64,000 nucleotides of DNA from Vibrio lentus (lineage in GTDB: Bacteria; Pseudomonadota; Gammaproteobacteria; Enterobacterales; Vibrionaceae): the NCBI RefSeq assembly GCF_030409755.1, contig NZ_JAUFQE010000002.1, forward strand, positions 1,550,001-1,614,000. Direction: 5' to 3'. This document shows positions 20,113-28,862 of this stretch, piece by piece. The position numbers were made by a program, and so were the translations under genes. Under the pieces are notes generated by a model. That model did not search any database and was not told the origin of the DNA. It worked only from the letters and a program-made list of their open reading frames with translations. Position 1 is the first letter of the stretch. Each line of letters begins with the position of its first letter.

Positions 20113-21351
20113 TTGCATACTCTAGAACAACTTAAATCAGGGCAACTTAAAGGTATTAAACGCTTAAAACTGTCAGAAGGTCTCACCGAGTTTCCTTTAG
20201 AGATCTTGGAACTTGCTGATTCTCTTGAGATTCTAGACCTCTCAGGCAATCAGCTGTCAGATTTACCAGAAGAGTTATCACAGCTGACTAACCTGCGTAT
20301 TATCTTCGCGTCGAATAACCTGTTCACGCACCTGCCTGATGTTCTGGGGTCACTTCCTAAGCTCGAAATGGTTGGCTTCAAAACCAACCAAATCAAAACC
20401 GTTAGCGAGCAGTCTCTGCCGATCCAACTACGTTGGTTAATCCTGACCGACAATGCGATCGAGGTTCTCCCTCACTCGTTGGGTGAAAGACCACGACTAC
20501 AGAAACTGGCATTGGCAGGTAACAAGATTCGCGTTTTACCAGAAAGCATGGAAAACCTATCAAGCCTTGAGCTGGTTCGTCTGTCTGCAAACCAACTGAC
20601 TGAATTCCCAGAGTTCCTTATCAAGCTACCAAAACTGGCTTGGTTAGCGTTTGCGGGTAACCCGTTTTGCAAACACCCAAGCAGCTTAGATAGCGTGCCT
20701 GCCGTAAGCTCACAATGCTACTCACTCAATCAAGTGCTGGGCCAAGGTGCGTCTGGTGTGATTTCTCATGCTAACTGGTTAAATGGTGACTTTGATTTCC
20801 CACAAGAAGTGGCGGTTAAAGTATTCAAAGGCGAAGTAACAAGCGACGGTTACCCACACGATGAACTCGAAGCGTGCCTTCAAGCTGGTCATCATAGCAA
20901 CCTAGTGAAGTCTATCGCTCAAGTTGATGAAGAGAACTACCTAGCATTGGTGATGGAGCTTATCCCGAGCAACTATTACAACCTAGGCTTGCCCCCTACT
21001 CTTGAAAGTTGTACTCGTGATACGTTCAACGAAGGCTTCGAGCTTTCAATTGCTCAGATCAACAGCATTACCGAACAAATGATTGATGTGTTTGAACACC
21101 TTCATGCCAATAAGGTTTGTCACGGTGACTTGTATGCGCACAACACCCTAGTCAATGAGCAAGGCCAAATGATCTTTGGCGATTTTGGAGCAGCGACTAT
21201 CTACGGTTACCTAACTGAAGAGCAACAACAAGGCATTCGACAAATCGAAGCTCGCGCTCTCAAGTACTTTATTGAAGACCTATTGACCGTATGTGCAAAG
21301 CAAGACCAAGACCGCGAGCTTTATACTAAATTGGCGAACTTCGAAGCTTAA
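20113..21351 (+). CDS. Leucine-rich-repeat protein fused to a eukaryotic-like protein kinase
   Basis: 412 residues. Residues ~15-190 hold about seven LRRs of the L-x-x-L-x-L-x-x-N-x-L/I type. From ~205 a protein-kinase fold follows: glycine loop L-G-Q-G-A-S-G-V (209-216), V-A-V-K with K236, catalytic loop H-G-D-L-Y-A-H-N (337-344, HGD instead of HRD), and D-F-G at 357-359. All catalytic residues are kept, so it should be active, but the C-lobe is short because the protein ends about 50 residues after DFG. No signal or membrane segment, so cytosolic. The start is TTG: a stop lies two codons upstream and TAAGG sits 7 nt before it. Targets are unknown; no phosphatase is adjacent. Confidence 0.88.
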   Translation: MHTLEQLKSGQLKGIKRLKLSEGLTEFPLEILELADSLEILDLSGNQLSDLPEELSQLTNLRIIFASNNLFTHLPDVLGSLPKLEMVGFKTNQIKTVSEQSLPIQLRWLILTDNAIEVLPHSLGERPRLQKLALAGNKIRVLPESMENLSSLELVRLSANQLTEFPEFLIKLPKLAWLAFAGNPFCKHPSSLDSVPAVSSQCYSLNQVLGQGASGVISHANWLNGDFDFPQEVAVKVFKGEVTSDGYPHDELEACLQAGHHSNLVKSIAQVDEENYLALVMELIPSNYYNLGLPPTLESCTRDTFNEGFELSIAQINSITEQMIDVFEHLHANKVCHGDLYAHNTLVNEQGQMIFGDFGAATIYGYLTEEQQQGIRQIEARALKYFIEDLLTVCAKQDQDRELYTKLANFEA

Positions 21352-21353
21352 TA

Positions 21354-21386
21354 GTTCATTGTTCATTGTTCATTGTTCATTGTTCA
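21354..21386 (+). repeat. Heptanucleotide tandem repeat (GTTCATT)4.7
   Basis: Four perfect copies and a partial copy start three bases after the kinase-gene stop codon. Confidence 0.95.
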
Positions 21387-21413
21387 GAAGTACTCGGTCG
21401 AATTGAAAACAAC

Positions 21414-21439
21414 AAAGCCAACATCACTGTTGGCTTTTT
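21414..21439. terminator. Bidirectional terminator between convergent genes
   Basis: AAAGCCAAC and GTTGGCTTT with a 6-nt loop and a T run on the plus strand; A-rich on the other side, so it could serve the kinase gene and the convergent minus-strand gene. Confidence 0.8.
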
Positions 21440-21464
21440 ATTTGCTCATAAAACGAATCAGCGT

Positions 21465-21899
21465 TTAACTTTCAACTTGAACAAGTTTCAAGTACGAATG
21501 TAGCTCACCGTTCTTATACTCAACCGCAGAGTGGATATTGAGGTCTTTACACGCGACAACATCAAACTGGTAACGATTGTCACCTTTATTGATTTCGACT
21601 TGCAGCAACCCGCTTTTCAGCAACCAATGACCTTCGGTTTCAAATCGGTCAAACAAACGATATTCCGTGAGACTACCATCAGAATGAAAGTGAACCTCGG
21701 TAATGTACCCTGCTGGGCAACTTTTTACCCAAGTCCGCCCTAAGACATCTTCTTCAACAAAGTTTCTTTTGCTCTCGCACCACTTTAAATAATCGGCACT
21801 CTCGCTCAGTTCACTATCAAGGTCATTCTTAGACAGTAACGTTTGGTCTTGCTGTTCACGACAGTAAAGCTGAAGTAGTGTCTGCTGGTTATTACTCAT
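21465..21899 (-). CDS. Conserved hypothetical protein, 144 aa
   Basis: I do not recognise this family. The protein is acidic at its N-terminal half, with no signal peptide or membrane segment. The central part (D-V-L-G-R-T-W-V-K-S through T-E-Y-R-L-F-D-R-F-E) followed by W-L-L-K-S-G-L-L-Q-V-E-I reads like a small beta sandwich or lipocalin-like fold. It lies 40 bp downstream of yqfB on the same strand and may share its transcript. Confidence 0.75.
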   Translation of the reverse strand: MSNNQQTLLQLYCREQQDQTLLSKNDLDSELSESADYLKWCESKRNFVEEDVLGRTWVKSCPAGYITEVHFHSDGSLTEYRLFDRFETEGHWLLKSGLLQVEINKGDNRYQFDVVACKDLNIHSAVEYKNGELHSYLKLVQVES

Positions 21900-21939
21900 A
21901 AATCGCCATCCCTAGCTAGTCAATCTAATCCAATCAGGC

Positions 21940-22257
21940 TTAAGCTACCAACTCATAAGAGACAACATAAAGTTCAGAGATCCCTGGGTAGATATCTTGA
22001 ATCACCCCCTTCAGGACTTCTAGCGTCATGTTTTCTTGCTGAGCATGGAACTCACCTAAGTCATCAAACAGGATTGGTTCAACGCTAATGATCTTAAGAT
22101 TACAGAATACACGTCCCTGCTCTAGCGTGGATACTTCTACAACACTGCCCGGCTGGTAATCGCGCTCAGATTCATCGCGAATAGTAATGGTCTTTTTGCC
22201 TGAAAGGATATCGGTTTCAAAACGTTCGAAGAACGTCATAGTAGTAGGTGCGGTCAT
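21940..22257 (-). CDS. yqfB: ASCH-domain N4-acetylcytidine amidohydrolase
   Basis: 105 residues, matching E. coli YqfB (about 103) along its whole length: T-F-F-E-R-F near the start, K-K-T-I-T-I-R-D-E-S-E, Q-E-N-M-T-L, and I-Q-D-I-Y-P-G. YqfB removes acetyl from N4-acetylcytidine, probably in RNA-nucleoside salvage. The conserved Lys-Thr-Ile-Arg-Asp strip is the catalytic ASCH core. Cytosolic. Upstream neighbour is the ribosomal block on the same strand but separated by a terminator. Confidence 0.92.
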   Translation of the reverse strand: MTAPTTMTFFERFETDILSGKKTITIRDESERDYQPGSVVEVSTLEQGRVFCNLKIISVEPILFDDLGEFHAQQENMTLEVLKGVIQDIYPGISELYVVSYELVA

Positions 22258-22381
22258 TTATCTCGGTCGCTTAACATTTAAAGGTTAGGTAAATGTTTAT
22301 ATACCAGAATGCTTGTTCAAGCGAATAAAAATTAGATGCGAGATGCGAGAGAATGCAGCAAAGCCAAATAGCAGGCAATAA

Positions 22382-22410
22382 AAAAGGAGAACCGAAGTTC
22401 TCCTTTTATT
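22382..22410 (-). terminator. rplT: Terminator of the rpmI-rplT transcript
   Basis: AAAAGGAGAA pairs with TTCTCCTTTT across 6 nt, T-rich on the minus strand, 23 bp after the rplT stop. Confidence 0.85.
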
Positions 22411-22432
22411 AAACCTTTAAGCTAACTCTAAA

Positions 22433-22786
22433 TTATAGAGATGCTTTCGCTTTTTCAACTAGAACAGCAAATGCTGCTTTGTCGAATACTGCGATGTCAG
22501 CAAGAATCTTACGGTCGATCTCGATAGATGCTTTCTTAAGGCCATTGATGAAACGGCTGTAAGATAGACCATTTTGACGAGATGCCGCGTTGATACGTGC
22601 AATCCAAAGTTGACGGAATTGACGTTTCTTGTTGCGACGGTCACGGTAAGCGTATTGACCAGCTTTGGTAACTGCTTGGAAAGCTACGCGGTAAACACGT
22701 GAACGTGCTCCGTAGTAACCTTTAGCTTGTTTTAGAACTTTCTTATGACGTGCACGAGCTTGTACACCACGTTTTACGCGAGGCAT
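22433..22786 (-). CDS. rplT: 50S ribosomal protein L20
   Basis: 117 residues, the normal L20 length, starting M-P-R-V-K-R-G-V and rich in Lys/Arg. L20 binds 23S rRNA early in large-subunit assembly. In E. coli it also represses rpmI-rplT translation. Preceded by rpmI with 42 bp between them. Confidence 0.98.
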   Translation of the reverse strand: MPRVKRGVQARARHKKVLKQAKGYYGARSRVYRVAFQAVTKAGQYAYRDRRNKKRQFRQLWIARINAASRQNGLSYSRFINGLKKASIEIDRKILADIAVFDKAAFAVLVEKAKASL

Positions 22787-22828
22787 TATGCTTCTCCTAA
22801 ACTAAACGAATTTATAAACTAAAAAGAA

Positions 22829-23023
22829 TTAAGCGTATGGCATCATACGTAGAACTTGAGCAACTTCACATTTAGGAAGGATCGAGTTCGGACGAAGCTG
22901 ACGCTTGTTCTTAGTAGTACGCTTAGTCAGGATGTGACGTTTACCAGCGTGCTTAAACTTAATACCACCAGCAGTTTTCTGGAAACGCTTAGCAGCACCT
23001 TTGTTGGTTTTCATCTTAGGCAT
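22829..23023 (-). CDS. rpmI: 50S ribosomal protein L35
   Basis: 64 residues, starting [14 protein letters not shown] and ending in R-M-M-P-Y-A, canonical L35. Lies between infC and rplT, the conserved order in gammaproteobacteria. The intergenic hairpin at 23078-23106 separates it from infC. Confidence 0.98.
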   Translation of the reverse strand: MPKMKTNKGAAKRFQKTAGGIKFKHAGKRHILTKRTTKNKRQLRPNSILPKCEVAQVLRMMPYA

Positions 23024-23077
23024 GATGAATAACTCCGCATTGTTGAGTTGTTAATAACATAGTAATTAGGGCGAATA

Positions 23078-23106
23078 AAACCCCGCAACCTGAGGCTGCA
23101 GGGTTT
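23078..23106 (-). terminator. Hairpin between infC and rpmI (partial terminator or attenuator)
   Basis: AAACCCTGCA pairs with TGCGGGGTTT (one mismatch) and is followed by TTATTC on the minus strand. In E. coli this interval carries L20-responsive control; whether this hairpin terminates or regulates cannot be decided by eye. Confidence 0.6.
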
Positions 23107-23127
23107 AATTACTTGCAAAGCCGTTAA

Positions 23128-23679
23128 TTACTTCTTTTTAGGGGCCAACACCATGATCATCTGGCGACCTTCAATTCTCGTTGGGAAAGATTCGACAACT
23201 GCAAATTCTTCAGTATCTACTTTCAAACGATTAAGAACGTCAACACCGATTTCTTGGTGAGCCATTTCGCGGCCACGGAAGCGAATTGTTACCTTCACTT
23301 TGTTGCCGTCTTCAAGGAAACCAGTCAGGTTGCGTAGTTTTACCTGATAGTCTCCAATATCAGTTCCAGGTCGGAATTTAATTTCCTTGATCTGAACCTG
23401 CTTTTGCTTTTTCTTCTGCTCTTTCGCAGCTTTGCTCTTCTCGAAGAGGAACTTACCGTAGTCCATCACACGACAAACTGGCGGCTCGGCGTTAGGGCTG
23501 ATCTCTACAAGATCCATACCAGCTTCATTTGCAGCTTCCATCGCTTCAGCGATTGTTACTACACCAACAGCTTCGCCGTCTGCGCCAGTTAGACGCACTT
23601 CACGAACGCCACGAATGTCACCGTTTAAACGGTGCTGGTTTTGTTTGGCCGGTTGTTGGCCACGTCTTCCGCCTTTAAT
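23128..23679 (-). CDS. infC: Translation initiation factor IF-3, AUU start
   Basis: 183 residues if started at the ATT at 23679. The upstream part reads [18 protein letters not shown], standard for the IF-3 N-terminus, and the first ATG/GTG would cut it off. A strong GGAGGAA ribosome site lies just upstream inside the end of thrS. The rare AUU start is the known basis of infC autoregulation: IF-3 rejects it. The gene begins 2 bp after the thrS stop. IF-3 prevents 30S-50S joining and checks the initiator tRNA. Confidence 0.97.
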   Translation of the reverse strand: MKGGRRGQQPAKQNQHRLNGDIRGVREVRLTGADGEAVGVVTIAEAMEAANEAGMDLVEISPNAEPPVCRVMDYGKFLFEKSKAAKEQKKKQKQVQIKEIKFRPGTDIGDYQVKLRNLTGFLEDGNKVKVTIRFRGREMAHQEIGVDVLNRLKVDTEEFAVVESFPTRIEGRQMIMVLAPKKK

Positions 23680-23681
23680 AG

Positions 23682-25610
23682 CTATTCCTCCAGATTGAGC
23701 TTACGGCTTGAAACCTCGGCTTGGATGTATGAAATAAAGTCATCCACTTTAAATTTGCCAAGGTCCTTACCTTTACGTGTACGTACTGCAATTTCGCCGG
23801 CTTCCATTTCTTGGTCACCACACACAAGCATGAACGGTACACGTTTCAAAGTATGTTCGCGGATTTTAAAGCCAATCTTCTCATTTCTCAAGTCTGCTTT
23901 GACTCTAAATCCACTTTTTTGCAGTTTTTTCGCAATTTCTTGTACATATTCAGACTGTTTGTCTGTAATGCCCATAACAATTGCTTGTTCTGGCGCCAAC
24001 CACGTTGGGAAGAAGCCAGCGTATTCTTCAATAAGAATACCGATGAAGCGCTCTAGTGAACCTAAAATCGCGCGGTGAATCATAACTGGCGTGTGACGCT
24101 CGTTATCTTCACCTACGTAAGTTGCACCTAAACGTTCTGGTAATGCAAAATCGAGCTGCACTGTACCACATTGCCATGCGCGGTCCAAACAATCATGCAA
24201 AGTAAATTCAATCTTAGGTCCGTAGAACGCACCCTCGCCTTCTTGAATCTCGTATGCAATCTCCATCGCCTCAAGCGCTTGCTTAAGATCGGCCTCTGCA
24301 CGGTCCCACATTTCGTCTGAACCTACACGTTGTTCTGGACGAGTAGATAGCTTAACAACGATGTTTTCGAAACCGAAAGTTGTGTAAGTATCGTAAACCA
24401 TTTCAATACAAGCTTTAACTTCTTGTTGAACTTGGTCTTCAGTACAGAATACGTGAGCATCATCTTGAGTGAAGCCACGAACACGCATAATGCCGTGAAG
24501 TGCGCCAGACGGCTCGTTACGGTGACATGAGCCGAACTCAGCCATACGTAGCGGTAGATCACGGTAAGATTTCAAACCTTGGTTAAAGATTTGAACGTGA
24601 CCAGGGCAGTTCATTGGCTTGATCGCGTATTCACGGTTCTCTGAAGAAGTCGTGAACATCGCTTCAGCGTACTTATCCCAGTGACCAGAACGCTCCCAAA
24701 GAACACGGTCCATCATTAATGGGCCTTTAACTTCTTGGTAATCGTACTCAGTCAGCTTCTGACGAATAAATACTTCTAGCTCACGGAAGATAGTCCAACC
24801 GTTGTGATGCCAGAACACCATGCCTGGTGCTTCTTGCTGCATGTGGAATAGATCTAAGTGCTTACCGATTTTACGGTGATCACGCTTAGCCGCTTCTTCT
24901 AGGCGCACGAGGTGAGCCTTAAGCGCTTTCTTGTCGTGGAATGCAGTGCCGTAGATACGTTGAAGCATCTTGTTGTCACTGTTACCACGCCAGTAAGCAC
25001 CCGCTACGTTAAGTAGTGTGAAGTGTTGGCAGAAGCCCATATGTGGAACGTGTGGACCACGACACATATCGATGTATTCTTCATGGTGGTACAGGCCTGG
25101 ACGATCGTCTTTAGAAACGTTCTCATCCAAGATTTCGATTTTGTAAGTCTCGCCGCGAGCTTCGAATGCGTCACGCGCTTCCTGCCAGCTAACTTTCTTC
25201 TTAACAACCTGGTACTTGGTCTTCGCTAGCTCTTTCATACGCTTTTCAATCTTTTCTAGATCTTCTTGCGTTAGAGAGTGCTCAAGGTCGATATCGTAGT
25301 AGAAACCGTTATCTATGGTAGGACCTATCGCCATTTTCGCTTCTGGAAAAAGCTGCTTAATCGCGTGACCTAAAAGGTGAGCACAAGAGTGACGAACGAT
25401 CTCAAGGCCATCAACTTCATCTTTAGCTGTGATGATTTCTAGGCTTGCATCGTTTTCGATAAGATCACAAGCATCAACACGCTCGCCGTCTACACGACCA
25501 GCAATGGTTGCTTTCGCAAGACCAGGACCGATTGATAGGGCAACATCTAGAGTTGATACAGGGTTGTCAAATTGACGCTGACTACCGTCAGGAAGAGTAA
25601 TAATTGGCAT
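23682..25610 (-). CDS. thrS: Threonyl-tRNA synthetase
   Basis: 642 residues from the ATG at 25610, which has AAAGGA 7 nt upstream; a start 13 codons further up is less likely. Order: TGS domain (1-60), second additional domain with [10 protein letters not shown] (editing site), class II catalytic core with M-N-C-P-G-H and motif 3, then the anticodon-binding domain (A-P-E-Q-A-I-V-M). Charges tRNA-Thr and edits Ser. Cotranscribed with infC. In E. coli ThrRS represses its own translation through a leader structure; I did not find a convincing equivalent here. Confidence 0.98.
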   Translation of the reverse strand: MPIITLPDGSQRQFDNPVSTLDVALSIGPGLAKATIAGRVDGERVDACDLIENDASLEIITAKDEVDGLEIVRHSCAHLLGHAIKQLFPEAKMAIGPTIDNGFYYDIDLEHSLTQEDLEKIEKRMKELAKTKYQVVKKKVSWQEARDAFEARGETYKIEILDENVSKDDRPGLYHHEEYIDMCRGPHVPHMGFCQHFTLLNVAGAYWRGNSDNKMLQRIYGTAFHDKKALKAHLVRLEEAAKRDHRKIGKHLDLFHMQQEAPGMVFWHHNGWTIFRELEVFIRQKLTEYDYQEVKGPLMMDRVLWERSGHWDKYAEAMFTTSSENREYAIKPMNCPGHVQIFNQGLKSYRDLPLRMAEFGSCHRNEPSGALHGIMRVRGFTQDDAHVFCTEDQVQQEVKACIEMVYDTYTTFGFENIVVKLSTRPEQRVGSDEMWDRAEADLKQALEAMEIAYEIQEGEGAFYGPKIEFTLHDCLDRAWQCGTVQLDFALPERLGATYVGEDNERHTPVMIHRAILGSLERFIGILIEEYAGFFPTWLAPEQAIVMGITDKQSEYVQEIAKKLQKSGFRVKADLRNEKIGFKIREHTLKRVPFMLVCGDQEMEAGEIAVRTRKGKDLGKFKVDDFISYIQAEVSSRKLNLEE

Positions 25611-26007
25611 TATTTGTCCTTTACAGTGGTGTTGCACACCAAGCAACACATGAAAATGTTTAATATATGTTTTTCAATCAACGAGTATGTTGATCGGAGA
25701 TATATGCATAATAAAGATACCCACATAGAAGCAAATACAGATGCCCCATTTGTGAGTAGCCGAACATTGTAACGAAATTATATGAAATGACAATGACAGA
25801 GAGAATCTGCACGCTCTCCAACCACTTCGTTTCATAAGGTTTTATCTTAGTAGTGTTAACTTCCTTGCTCCTTGGAACCCTCTTTCCAATCAAGCTGTAT
25901 CAACTCAACTAATTCTCCTATCTCTTTTGAGTTCGCTCTTCCAACTTATCTCTTACAAACGAGTTATTTAGAGCTAAGCTATATAGAAGCAACGGAATGC
26001 GGATGAG
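25611..26007. other. Divergent region thrS / outer-membrane protein
   Basis: A 397-bp AT-rich intergenic region that should contain the promoters of both flanking genes. A 71-codon minus-strand frame inside it has no ribosome site or recognisable protein and is not called. A small stem (GAGAG/CTCTC near 25799-25818) is too weak to interpret. Confidence 0.4.
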
Positions 26008-26997
26008 ATGCATATGGAAAAACAGGCCACTGTTATATCGTTCAAACCACTTTTACCATTACTAATAGCAACTGTTGTTTTTATTCCAACCGCATGGGCC
26101 AACAAAGATTACGGACCGCTAATCAGTTATACCCAAGCACCATTACAGTCAGTTCGTCTTACTCCAACGCTCCGCTCTGGCTTTCCACTCGAAGAAAATA
26201 AGGTTGAAGTGTTTGCTTCTTTAACCGCCGCAAGTATCTGGGCTAACTCTCACGACTATCATTTAGACTATTATCAGAACCAACTTCAAACAGGCCTGAA
26301 ATGGCAACTAACAACAGCATGGCAAGTCGAGTTCAATTATCGCTGGCTATACGCTGCTAACAATCACCTCGATAAAATAACCATCAACTACCACGATTTA
26401 CTTGGCCTCGACCAAGCTGGACGAGATCGAAAAGACCGACACCAATTTGATATTTACGCGCCAGACCACGACATAAATACTAGAGATTTCTCTGGCGACA
26501 CGCTGACTAACGCTTTCACCCTCTACACTCAATACCAAATCATAGACCTTGAAAACCACGGCTTATCCTTTGGCGTATCCCTCTATCATAACAATGTCAG
26601 CCACGGCGCCTTCGAACGAAGCAGCAACGAGCAAAGCGCTCAATTCAACTATGCTTACCAACTCGACATCAATACCTTTTACACAAGCTTAGGGTTCGCC
26701 AATCAGTCTAATCGAGAGATAGAAAATGGCTTTTCACATAAGAAAACGACATGGTCATGGATGGGCGATTATCAACTCACGCTATTTGAAAACCATGAGT
26801 TACACCTTGAGTATCGTTGGTATGAAGGTGCAGAAGGTGGTGACACTGAATTTTCAGAAGCCGCTAATGAAATAATGCTTGGGTATCGCTACCTAATGCA
26901 ACGTTCAGCTATCGAGATATCCATCATCGAAAACATCTTCAATATGGATAACTCTACCGACGTTGCCTTCCAATTGGCCTATCGGCATCAGTGGTAA
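26008..26997 (+). CDS. DUF3187-family outer-membrane beta-barrel protein
   Basis: 329 residues. An N-terminal signal peptide (hydrophobic stretch ~12-27, cleavage after A-W-A at ~31) is followed by alternating polar/aromatic strands such as W-Q-V-E-F-N-Y-R-W and H-E-L-H-L-E-Y-R-W-Y, and the chain ends in Y-R-H-Q-W. A terminal aromatic residue is the usual outer-membrane barrel signal. I assign it to DUF3187 from memory; function unknown. A second ATG six bases in (26014) is an equally possible start. Transcribed alone, ending at a shared terminator. Confidence 0.8.
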   Translation: MHMEKQATVISFKPLLPLLIATVVFIPTAWANKDYGPLISYTQAPLQSVRLTPTLRSGFPLEENKVEVFASLTAASIWANSHDYHLDYYQNQLQTGLKWQLTTAWQVEFNYRWLYAANNHLDKITINYHDLLGLDQAGRDRKDRHQFDIYAPDHDINTRDFSGDTLTNAFTLYTQYQIIDLENHGLSFGVSLYHNNVSHGAFERSSNEQSAQFNYAYQLDINTFYTSLGFANQSNREIENGFSHKKTTWSWMGDYQLTLFENHELHLEYRWYEGAEGGDTEFSEAANEIMLGYRYLMQRSAIEISIIENIFNMDNSTDVAFQLAYRHQW

Positions 26998-27028
26998 ACA
27001 CGTTTCAGGTCGAGAGAGTAGAAACAAA

Positions 27029-27054
27029 AAAGCCGAACTAAAAAGTTCGGCTTT
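27029..27054. terminator. Bidirectional terminator
   Basis: AAAGCCGAAC pairs with GTTCGGCTTT across 6 nt between the convergent barrel and Spo0M-like genes. Confidence 0.8.
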
Positions 27055-27110
27055 AGAAATCGTACTGTCTTGTCCCTACTAATAGAAAGAGTAACTACTA
27101 ATAGAGGCAA

Positions 27111-27854
27111 CTATGCACTCATAATTCTTGAGACTGCGTTGCGAATGTCTGAATCGGCGGCATTAGCAGGCAGGCTGAATGAGATGTATTGATCGCCACG
27201 GAAGCTCATTGAGCGATCGATTTCTGCTAGGCAGTGAACCATTGAGCCTTCAACGATGAATGACAGCTCGATCTCTTTATTATTCATAAAGCCGCCGCTA
27301 CGAAATTCAATCTCTTGGTAACAGCCAGAACGAGAAGCAAAGCTGTTGCCTTTCAAGAAGCCCTTCTCTACATCAGCTTTCACCATTGCCATACCTGATG
27401 CTTCCACGCCTTGGATGATTTTAGCAACTGTTGGCAGTGGGTGTACGGAGATAAAATCGCGGTCTTTAGGATCAATCGCGAAACCGATATCTAGGTTGGT
27501 TTCTACCCACACGTGACACTGATTCATTTTTGCGTTCAACGCAGTAACCGGCGTTTCATCATTCAGTTTAAGACGGAATGGAACCAGTTTGGTTTCGCCC
27601 GGTTGGATCACGAAAGGCTCTACGGCTTGAATACGACCCAGTGAAAAGGTTTCGTAGCTGGTGCTGTCTTCCGTTTCTACTTTTACTTCTGTGTTAAGAA
27701 CTAAGTTGATCAGGTCAATTTGTTGCTCAACGTCGCCGCCAACAATGTGAACATTGCCAGACAACTCTCCACCTTGGAAAACTTCAATATTATCTAAGAC
27801 GGTATCAACCTTTGCGGCACCGATGCCCAACGAGGCCTTTAATTTCTTAAACAT
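27111..27854 (-). CDS. Spo0M-like (arrestin-fold) protein
   Basis: 247 residues, starting M-F-K-K-L-K-A-S-L-G-I-G-A-A-K-V-D-T, the hallmark of the SpoOM family, with G-G-E-L-S-G-N-V and later K-G-F-L-K-G-N blocks. The fold is arrestin-like beta sandwiches; Bacillus Spo0M affects cell-cycle or sporulation timing, but its role in Gram-negatives is unknown. No signal peptide. Single gene, divergent from hutC with 181 bp between. Confidence 0.9.
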   Translation of the reverse strand: MFKKLKASLGIGAAKVDTVLDNIEVFQGGELSGNVHIVGGDVEQQIDLINLVLNTEVKVETEDSTSYETFSLGRIQAVEPFVIQPGETKLVPFRLKLNDETPVTALNAKMNQCHVWVETNLDIGFAIDPKDRDFISVHPLPTVAKIIQGVEASGMAMVKADVEKGFLKGNSFASRSGCYQEIEFRSGGFMNNKEIELSFIVEGSMVHCLAEIDRSMSFRGDQYISFSLPANAADSDIRNAVSRIMSA

Positions 27855-28010
27855 ATTATTTCCCTTTCTAATTATCTGATTTACGAATAGTTATTGCGTG
27901 ACAATTTGCGACACTTGCCTCACAGAATCAAGCAATTTGCCCTATCTATGTTGAATAAGGTCACATTGCCCGAGGAAATGTTGAAATCGTGAAAAATTCC
28001 GTTACTCTAT

Positions 28011-28022
28011 TTGTATAGTCAA
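28011..28022. promoter_or_regulatory. Possible HutC autoregulatory site
   Basis: TTGTATAGTCAA is a partial palindrome 14 bp upstream of the hutC ATG and resembles the perfect TGTATATACA site upstream of hutI. It probably gives weaker autoregulation. Confidence 0.45.
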
Positions 28023-28035
28023 ATAAGGTTTCATT

Positions 28036-28749
28036 ATGTCGAAAGCGCCGCTCTACCTTCAGATAAAACAGTTCATAGACGACAATATCACCAGTGGTCA
28101 CTGGCCAGTGGGTTACCAGATAACCACAGAACTCGAACTCACAGAGCAGTTCAATGTGAGTCGAATGACGGTCAATAAAGCCATTCGAGATCTGGTGTCT
28201 GAAGGCAAGCTCATTAGGAAGCCAAGGCTGGGTACTTTTGTTTGTGAACCCGACGAAAAGGCGCAATCTCCCCTGCTTGATATCAACAACATCGCGCAAG
28301 AGATCAAAGACAGAGGCCAAACGTATACTAGTCAAGTTATCAAACACGATAGCATTAAGGCTGATGAAAGCACCGCCACACGGTTAGGCGTAATGATTAA
28401 CGCAGAGGTATTCTATAGTGAAATCATCCACTTTGCGGACAACGCACCAATACAATTGGAAGCGCGTTGGGTGAACTCTCAAGCCGCCCCAAAATATCTA
28501 GAGCAAGACTTTTCAACCTCTACGCCCAACGAATACCTTTCAAAAAACTGCCCGTTGAGTGCTATCGAGCATACGGTTGAAGCCATTATTCCTGACTCTA
28601 AAATCAGAACATCACTAAAACTTTCTGAATCAGAGCCTTGCCTACTTTTGAATAGAAGAACATGGAGCAAAGAGCGCCTCATCAGCTTTGCATTGCTCTA
28701 CCATCCTGGCTCTAAGTACAAATTAAGCTCCAAGATACTTCTAGATTAA
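28036..28749 (+). CDS. hutC: Histidine utilisation repressor HutC (GntR family)
   Basis: 237 residues. N-terminal winged helix of the GntR type (L-Y-L-Q-I-K, F-N-V-S-R-M-T-V-N-K-A-I-R-D-L at ~38-52, R-K-P-R-L-G-T-F-V) followed by a UTRA ligand domain from ~85 (S-P-L-L-D-I-N-N-I-A through P-I-Q-L-E-A-R-W-V-N). HutC responds to urocanate and represses hut genes. Directly upstream of hutI on the same strand; a perfect palindrome upstream of hutI is the probable main operator. Confidence 0.95.
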   Translation: MSKAPLYLQIKQFIDDNITSGHWPVGYQITTELELTEQFNVSRMTVNKAIRDLVSEGKLIRKPRLGTFVCEPDEKAQSPLLDINNIAQEIKDRGQTYTSQVIKHDSIKADESTATRLGVMINAEVFYSEIIHFADNAPIQLEARWVNSQAAPKYLEQDFSTSTPNEYLSKNCPLSAIEHTVEAIIPDSKIRTSLKLSESEPCLLLNRRTWSKERLISFALLYHPGSKYKLSSKILLD

Positions 28750-28823
28750 AGAACATCATCCTGATCGCCGATCACATTTTTGCAACATCAACTTGATTCG
28801 GGTCAGCGTTTAGCCTATTTATT

Positions 28824-28833
28824 TGTATATACA
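28824..28833. promoter_or_regulatory. HutC operator upstream of hutI
   Basis: A perfect palindrome TGTATATACA, 30 bp before the hutI start, matching the TGTATATACA-type half-site arrangement known for HutC-family repressors. Confidence 0.75.
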
Positions 28834-28862
28834 TTTAATGTTTAGCAAAGATCTAGGTGATT

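Noticed and set aside
25678..25893. 71-codon minus-strand frame upstream of thrS
   Set aside because: No ribosome site, no recognisable motif, and it occupies the expected thrS promoter.
27961..28347. 128-codon minus-strand frame over the start of hutC
   Set aside because: Antisense to a well-supported gene, no ribosome site or known motif.
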